Assembly (NCBI GenBank): GCA_017471125.1
Contig: JAFUWR010000239.1
Coordinates: 1 to 9,678 of the forward strand
Reading direction: 5' to 3'
Length of the DNA: 9,678 bases
From: Clostridia bacterium
GTDB taxonomy: Bacteria; Bacillota; Clostridia; Christensenellales; Aristaeellaceae
Shown: piece after piece, positions 5,818-9,678 of the stretch
Layout of the letters: every line of letters starts with the position of its first letter
Numbering within the stretch: position 1 is the first letter of the stretch
Notes under the pieces: generated by a model
Told to the model about the DNA's origin: nothing
The model's input: the letters and a program-made list of their open reading frames with translations, nothing else
The model's database searches: none
Made by a program: the position numbers and the translations under genes

Positions 5818-7110
5818 TCAGCTCAACAGGATGCCCTCGTCCCTTAAAAAGTGCTCGATGCCCACGTACTGTATGCCCCGCTCGTCCTTCCAGGGCTTCA
5901 GGTAGTCCCGGACGACGACGATCTTCTTGAAGGCATCGGGGATGCGCAGCAGCGACGCGATCTCCTGCCGCTTCTTTTCGGGGTCCGCGATGGTCAGGGC
6001 GGACTGGATGTAGTATCGGTCGCTCCCCCGGTTGACCACGAAGTCGACCTCCAGCTGCTTCCGCACCTTCTTCTCGCCCTCGGTCGTGGCGATCTCCACC
6101 ACGCCCACGTCCACGTCGAAGCCCCTTCGGACGAGGTCGTTGTACAGGACGTTCTCCATCAGGTGGGTCTCCTCGATCTGCCGGAAGCCCAGCCGCGCGT
6201 TCCTGAGCCCCGGATCGGAGTAGTAATACTTCGCCGGGGTCTTGATGTACTTCCTGCCCTTCACGTCGTAGCGCACGGCCTTCTGGATCAGGAAGGCGTC
6301 CATGAAGTATCCGAGGTACCTGTCGATGGTGTCCGCAGCCACGGTGATGTTCCGCTCGCTCTTGAAGGTGTTGGACAGCTTGCGGGGATTGGTCAGCGTC
6401 CCAACGCCCGAAGCGATCACGTCCAGGAGGGTGGAGAGCACCTCCTCGTGGTTCAATATCCTGTGCCGCTCCAGCACGTCCTTGAGATAGGTTCGCTCCA
6501 CCAGGTCCCGCAGATACCGGCTCTTCTTCTCGTGGGTATCCAGCGAGAGCGCGACCGGCATGCCGCCGTAGGTGTAGTAATCCTGCCAGGCCTCGCGCTT
6601 GTCGCTCTCATAGGCGTCGTAAAACTCCGCGAAGGACAGCGGGAACACCCTGATCTCGTCACCCCGGTCCCTGAACTGCGTCAGGATGTCCGATGAGAGC
6701 ATCTTTGAATTGCTGCCCGTGATGTAGACGTCCGCGTTCTTGAGCTTCATCAGGCCGAGGACCACGTCGACGAAGCCCAGCCTCGCGCCAGGATCGTCCA
6801 CATATGGGTTCTGGATCTCGGACACCATCTGGATCTCGTCGATGAACACATAGTACCGCCTGCCGTCCGCGATCTGCGCCCGGATATGCCTGTCCAGCTC
6901 CAGGGGATTGCGATACCTTGCGTTGTGCAGGTCGTCGAGCGCGATGCCGACGATCTGTTCCGGGCGGACGCCCTCGCCGATCAGCCAGTCCCGGTAGAGC
7001 TCGAACAGCAGCACGGACTTCCCGCACCTGCGCAGGCCTGTGATGATCTTGACCCGCCCGTTGTCCTTGAGCTCGATGAGCGCCTTCAAATACTGATCTC
7101 TCGGGAACAT
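5818..7110 (-). CDS. AAA_14/DUF4143 family ATPase, 430 aa
   Basis: A member of the broad ATP-binding family (COG1373 type) with an N-terminal AAA_14 domain and C-terminal DUF4143 domain; these are common in gut bacteria and archaea and their function is largely unknown. Visible features: Walker A GLRRCGKS at 25-32 (Lys31), Walker B YVFIDEIQ at 87-94 (Asp91, Glu92), a sensor-like TGSNS at 131-135, the family's YGGMPVAL at 181-188 and LVERTYLKDVLER at 203-215. In the C-terminal half EVDFVV (about 354-359) and YYIQ (about 366-369), with an upstream Glu at 319, resemble the core of a PD-(D/E)XK nuclease-like fold, which is often inactive in this family. The length is typical and the gene intact. 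AGAGGTGA lies 5 nt before the ATG. It has its own promoter at 7156-7184. It stands alone, with no partner gene, between two housekeeping genes, which suggests past insertion. Confidence 0.9.
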   Translation of the reverse strand: MFPRDQYLKALIELKDNGRVKIITGLRRCGKSVLLFELYRDWLIGEGVRPEQIVGIALDDLHNARYRNPLELDRHIRAQIADGRRYYVFIDEIQMVSEIQNPYVDDPGARLGFVDVVLGLMKLKNADVYITGSNSKMLSSDILTQFRDRGDEIRVFPLSFAEFYDAYESDKREAWQDYYTYGGMPVALSLDTHEKKSRYLRDLVERTYLKDVLERHRILNHEEVLSTLLDVIASGVGTLTNPRKLSNTFKSERNITVAADTIDRYLGYFMDAFLIQKAVRYDVKGRKYIKTPAKYYYSDPGLRNARLGFRQIEETHLMENVLYNDLVRRGFDVDVGVVEIATTEGEKKVRKQLEVDFVVNRGSDRYYIQSALTIADPEKKRQEIASLLRIPDAFKKIVVVRDYLKPWKDERGIQYVGIEHFLRDEGILLS

Positions 7111-7155
7111 TCACGTCACCTCTGATTTTTTTGCAGGTTGGAACAGTTTTATCAT

Positions 7156-7184
7156 ATCTTAGCCGAAATGAGAGCCGTTGTCAA
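7156..7184 (-). promoter_or_regulatory. Promoter of the ATPase gene
   Basis: On the minus strand TTGACA (7184-7179), a 17-bp spacer and TAAGAT (7161-7156). The -35 is perfect and the -10 matches four of six bases. The outer end of the palindrome at 7181-7232 overlaps the first four bases of the -35. The predicted leader is about 40 nt. Confidence 0.7.
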
Positions 7185-7232
7185 GAAAGATTTGTTTTTG
7201 CAGCTAACCTTGCAAAAATAAATCTTTCTTGA
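7181..7232. repeat. Long near-perfect palindrome, 22-bp arms, 8-bp spacer
   Basis: The left arm 7181-7202 and right arm 7211-7232 match at 21 of 22 positions; the exception (G7194 against T7219) is a G-U pair in plus-strand RNA. The spacer is GCTAACCT. Arms start TCAAGAAAG and end TTTTTGCA. There is no T-run after the right arm, and the stem is AT-rich, so it is not a classic terminator. It could be an operator for the ATPase promoter, an antisense or rpoB-side RNA stem, or a remnant of an insertion. Confidence 0.85.
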
Positions 7233-7283
7233 AGTAATTCCGTCTGTCTGATCGCATGCCGTCATCCTCACGCCGTGCCCCGT

Positions 7284-7358
7284 CCTCCCCGCCCAAAAGT
7301 TAACCTTGCGTTGAGATTTGCGTATATTCGTCTCCCCGACGGGGTTTAGGCGGGGAGG
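7284..7358. repeat. Inverted repeat ahead of the rpoB promoter
   Basis: CCTCCCCGCC (7284-7293) and GGCGGGGAGG (7349-7358) are perfect 10-bp inverted copies. An alternative inner pairing exists, CTCCCCG (7332-7338) with CGGGGAG (7351-7357), and also CCCCG-A-CGGGG at 7334-7344. The right arm ends 5 bp before the -35 of rpoB. Confidence 0.65.
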
Positions 7359-7363
7359 CTCCC

Positions 7364-7392
7364 TTGACATTTGATTTTTCCTATGATATAAT
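7364..7392 (+). promoter_or_regulatory. Consensus SigA promoter of rpoB
   Basis: TTGACA at 7364-7369, a 17-bp spacer and TATAAT at 7387-7392 with a TGA extension (extended -10): a perfect match in both boxes. Predicted start near 7399. This is the strongest promoter in the window, as expected for an RNA polymerase subunit gene. Confidence 0.9.
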
Positions 7393-7398
7393 TTCACA

Positions 7399-7608
7399 TT
7401 GCGTTAGTATGGACGAAAAGCCGCTTTCGCGGCGAAAGTGCCTGAAATCAAAGGATTTTCGGGAATGGGGCATCGCGGAAAATGCGACGAATCTTCACAA
7501 TGTCGATGCGATTTATCCTACATTTAACGAAAAAGGTTTCACGCAGTCCTCGCCGCGCCGCGGGAGCGCGTTCCCGCGGGGAGAATAAAGTAAGGGGTGA
7601 TTGATGGT
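7399..7608 (+). promoter_or_regulatory. Structured rpoB leader (about 210 nt)
   Basis: The leader contains several hairpins. GCCGC/GCGGC (7420-7433) and CTTTCG/CGAAAG (7424-7438) overlap and cannot form together. CCTGAAATC with GATTTTCGGG (7441-7463, loop AAAG) makes a stem of about 9 bp with one U-G pair and one bulge. GCATCG/CGATGC (7470-7475 with 7504-7509) can enclose a 28-nt loop. A strong stem follows at 7558-7579. I do not recognise a riboswitch or ribosomal-protein binding site, and no intrinsic terminator with a T-run is present. Confidence 0.55.
7558..7579 (+). promoter_or_regulatory. Strong hairpin just before the rpoB ribosome site
   Basis: CCGCGGGA, loop GCGCGT, TCCCGCGG: a perfect 8-bp GC-rich stem ending 12 nt before the AAGGGGTGA ribosome site. 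With no T-run it is unlikely to terminate. It may protect the 5' end of the mRNA, be a processing site, or affect ribosome access. Confidence 0.65.
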
Positions 7609-9678
7609 ATGGTACATCCGGTGCAAATGGGCAAACGGACGCGCATGCGCTTCGCTCGCATCGAGGAGGCGCTGGCGGTACCCGATCTGATCGAGGTGCA
7701 GAAGAATTCGTACAGGAATTTCCTGAAGGAAGGGCTTCGGGAAGTGCTGGCGGACGTCTCTCCCATCACGGACTATTCCGAGAGCCTGATATTGGAGTTC
7801 ACGGATTACTCGCTGGACGACAAGCCGAAGTACACCGTCGAGAAGTGCAAGGAGCGCGACACCACCTATGCCGCGCCGCTTAAGGTGACGATCCGGCTGA
7901 CCAACCGCGACACCCACGAGATCAAGGAATCCGAAGTGTTCATGGGCGACTTCCCGCTGATGACCGAGCACGGCACCTTCATCATCAACGGCGCGGAGCG
8001 CGTCATCGTGTCCCAGCTCGTGCGCTCCCCCGGCGTCTACTTCTCCAAGGCCATCGACAAGACCGGCGCGTTCCTGTTCTCCGCCCAGATGATCCCCAAC
8101 CGGGGCGCCTGGATCGAGTACGAGACGGACGCCAACGGCGTCGTGTTCGCCCGCATCGACCGCGCGAGGAAGCTCCCCGTGACGGTGCTTCTGCGCGCCA
8201 TGGGCGTGGAGACCGACGAGGAGATCATCCGGCTGTTCGGCGACGGCGAGCACGTCTCCGCCACGCTGACCCGCGACGCGCCCTCTGTCAACGACAAGGG
8301 CGAGCTGCGCTACAAGACCCGCAAGGACCAGGCTCTGATCGAAATTTATAATAAGCTGCGTCCCGGCGAGCCGCCGTCGGTGGATTCCGCCACAAACCTC
8401 ATCAATTCGCTGTTCTTCGACCCCAAGCGCTACGACCTGGCGCACGTGGGCCGCTACAAGTATAACAAGAAGCTGGCGCTGGCGCTGCGCCTGGTCAACC
8501 AGACCCCGGTGGAGGATGTGGTGCATCCCTACACCGGCGAGGTGCTGGCCGAGGCGGGCGTGCCCGTGTCCCGGGAGGTGGCCGAGGCCATCCAGAACGC
8601 CGGCGTCAACATGGTGCGCATCAAGGTCGGCGAGGAGGAGTTCAACATCCTGGGCAACTCCTTCGCGTTCATCAAGCCCTTCCTGCAGGGCTACGACCCC
8701 GAGCTGTACGCCCAGTACGACGAGTCCGTCGCCCATTTCTCCGAGCGGGTGCACGTGCCCACGCTCATCAAGCTGCTGGAGCGCGTGAAGGAGGACGGCA
8801 TGCCGCTGAACCAGGCCCTCAAGGAAGCCGGCAAGCAGCTCATGCCCAAGCACGTGCTGGTGGACGACATCATCGCCTCCGTGTCCTACCAGTTCGGCCT
8901 GTTCTACGGGCTGGGCGAGGTGGACGACATCGACCACCTGGGCAACCGCCGCCTGCGCAGCGTGGGCGAGCTCTTGCAGAACCAGATCCGCGTGGGCCTG
9001 TCCCGCCTGGAGCGCGTGGTCAAGGAGCGCATGGCCATCCAGGACATCGACAAGGTGCGCCCCCAGGACCTCATCAATATCCGCCCCGTGTCCGCGGCCA
9101 TCAAGGAGTTCTTCGGCTCCTCCCAGCTCTCCCAGTTCATGGACCAGCCGAACCCCCTGGCGGAGCTCACGCACAAGCGCCGCCTGTCGGCCCTGGGCCC
9201 GGGCGGTCTGAACCGCGAGCGCGCGTCCTTCGCCGTCCGCGACGTGCATTACAGCCATTACAGCCGCATCTGCCCCATCGAGACCCCTGAAGGTCCCAAC
9301 ATCGGCCTGATCGGCTCCCTGGCGACCTACGCCCGCATCAACGAGTACGGCTTCATCGAGGCCCCCTACCGGAAGATCGACAAGGCCACCGGCGTGGTCA
9401 CCGACCAGATCGACTACATGACCGCCGACGAGGAGGACCAGTACATCATCGCCCAGGCCAACGAGCCGCTGGACGAGAATGGCCGCTTCGTGCGCCCGCG
9501 CGTCACCGTGCGCCGCCGGGACGAGATCATCGAGGTCGAGGCCGAGCGCGTGGACTACGTGGACGTGTCCCCGCGGCAGTTGATCTCCGTGGCCACCGGC
9601 ATGATCCCCTTCCTGGAGAACGACGACGCCAACCGCGCGCTGATGGGCTCCAACATGCAGCGTCAGGCCGTGCCGCTG
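7609..9678 (+). CDS. rpoB: DNA-directed RNA polymerase subunit beta, 3' end outside window
   Basis: Catalytic-core subunit of RNA polymerase. The window holds the first 690 residues, uninterrupted. Landmarks: MVHPVQMGKRTRM at 1-13 and PDLIEVQKNSY at 25-35 (Firmicutes-type N-terminus), FIINGAERVIVSQLVRSPG at about 124-142, the rifampicin pocket from FFGSSQLSQF to RRLSALGPGG at about 501-532, CPIETPEGPNIGLIG at about 555-569, and ENDDANRALMGSNMQRQAVPL at the window edge. Pocket residues equivalent to E. coli Gln513, Asp516, His526, Arg529 and Ser531 are all unchanged (509, 512, 522, 525, 527), so no classical resistance change is present. The start at 7609 is chosen by homology; an out-of-frame ATG at 7604 is closer to the AAGGGG core, while 7609 lies 8 nt after GGTGA. 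It has its own promoter, and rplJ-rplL do not precede it. Confidence 0.98.
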   Translation, partial: MVHPVQMGKRTRMRFARIEEALAVPDLIEVQKNSYRNFLKEGLREVLADVSPITDYSESLILEFTDYSLDDKPKYTVEKCKERDTTYAAPLKVTIRLTNRDTHEIKESEVFMGDFPLMTEHGTFIINGAERVIVSQLVRSPGVYFSKAIDKTGAFLFSAQMIPNRGAWIEYETDANGVVFARIDRARKLPVTVLLRAMGVETDEEIIRLFGDGEHVSATLTRDAPSVNDKGELRYKTRKDQALIEIYNKLRPGEPPSVDSATNLINSLFFDPKRYDLAHVGRYKYNKKLALALRLVNQTPVEDVVHPYTGEVLAEAGVPVSREVAEAIQNAGVNMVRIKVGEEEFNILGNSFAFIKPFLQGYDPELYAQYDESVAHFSERVHVPTLIKLLERVKEDGMPLNQALKEAGKQLMPKHVLVDDIIASVSYQFGLFYGLGEVDDIDHLGNRRLRSVGELLQNQIRVGLSRLERVVKERMAIQDIDKVRPQDLINIRPVSAAIKEFFGSSQLSQFMDQPNPLAELTHKRRLSALGPGGLNRERASFAVRDVHYSHYSRICPIETPEGPNIGLIGSLATYARINEYGFIEAPYRKIDKATGVVTDQIDYMTADEEDQYIIAQANEPLDENGRFVRPRVTVRRRDEIIEVEAERVDYVDVSPRQLISVATGMIPFLENDDANRALMGSNMQRQAVPL

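Larger units (their letters stand above)
7111..7608. other. Non-coding divergent spacer between the ATPase gene and rpoB
   Basis: No convincing gene lies in these 498 bp. From left to right they hold the ATPase ribosome site and promoter, a long palindrome (7181-7232), a stretch with no recognisable feature (7233-7283), a 10-bp inverted repeat (7284-7358), the rpoB promoter (7364-7392) and the rpoB leader (7399-7608). The short open frames across it overlap promoters or palindromes and have no ribosome sites. Confidence 0.8.

Noticed and set aside
5818..7110. ATPase considered as part of an antiphage or toxin-antitoxin system
   Set aside because: There is no partner gene, no other defence gene and no mobile-element gene in the window; the family alone does not justify the claim.
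7152..7397. 81-codon minus-strand frame in the ATPase-rpoB spacer
   Set aside because: It overlaps both promoters and the palindrome, has no ribosome site and resembles no family I know.
7409..7588. Possible 59-codon leader peptide ahead of rpoB
   Set aside because: The frame is open and ends 20 nt before rpoB, but there is no Shine-Dalgarno before the ATG at 7409 and the sequence is better explained by hairpins.
7513..9258. 581-codon open frame on the strand opposite rpoB
   Set aside because: It is antisense to a certain rpoB, rich in His/Gln/Val/Leu low-complexity sequence as expected from GC-rich codons read backwards, and has no ribosome site.

Overview
The window looks like chromosomal DNA from a GC-rich, low-complexity-leader Gram-positive anaerobe of the Clostridia (my best guess is an uncultured Christensenellales- or Oscillospirales-type gut lineage). 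The basis is GC-rich genes separated by AT-rich spacers, strong Shine-Dalgarno sequences of the AGGAGGTGA type, near-consensus SigA promoters, a Firmicutes-type RpoB and Xpt, and intergenic heptanucleotide repeats of a kind I associate with gut Clostridia. This is inference from the sequence alone. I see no rRNA, tRNA, CRISPR, phage or insertion-sequence genes.

Layout. (1) Bases 1-975, minus strand: the N-terminal 325 residues of a secreted D-Ala-D-Ala carboxypeptidase, cut by the window edge. (2) 976-1234: a rho-independent terminator and a composite repeat whose ends are inverted arrays of four heptamers. (3) 1235-4208, minus strand: a tight four-gene operon, in transcription order a CNNM/CBS/CorC_HlyC membrane protein, xanthine phosphoribosyltransferase (xpt), a HAD-IIA (NagD-like) phosphatase, and an 87-residue stand-alone copy of the FakA/YloV middle domain. 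(4) 4209-4450: a divergent spacer with a second heptamer array, an outward promoter for each side and a GC-rich hairpin in the cca 5' UTR. (5) 4451-5809, plus strand: CCA-adding enzyme (cca) with an HD domain. (6) 5818-7110, minus strand, convergent with cca at only 8 bp: an AAA_14/DUF4143 ATPase. (7) 7111-7608: a 498-bp non-coding spacer with a 22-bp-arm palindrome abutting the ATPase promoter, further inverted repeats, a consensus rpoB promoter and a structured leader of about 210 nt. (8) 7609-9678, plus strand: the first 690 residues of RNA polymerase beta (rpoB), cut by the window edge.

How the genes relate. Most are housekeeping: cell-wall trimming, purine salvage, tRNA 3'-end maturation and transcription. 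The four-gene operon does not form one recognisable pathway. I found no clear new multi-gene system. The items most worth a second look are the palindrome at the ATPase promoter, the loss of signature residues in the CNNM transport core while its CBS regulatory part is intact, the orphan FakA-like domain, and rpoB sitting alone behind its own promoter and leader, without rplJ-rplL directly upstream.
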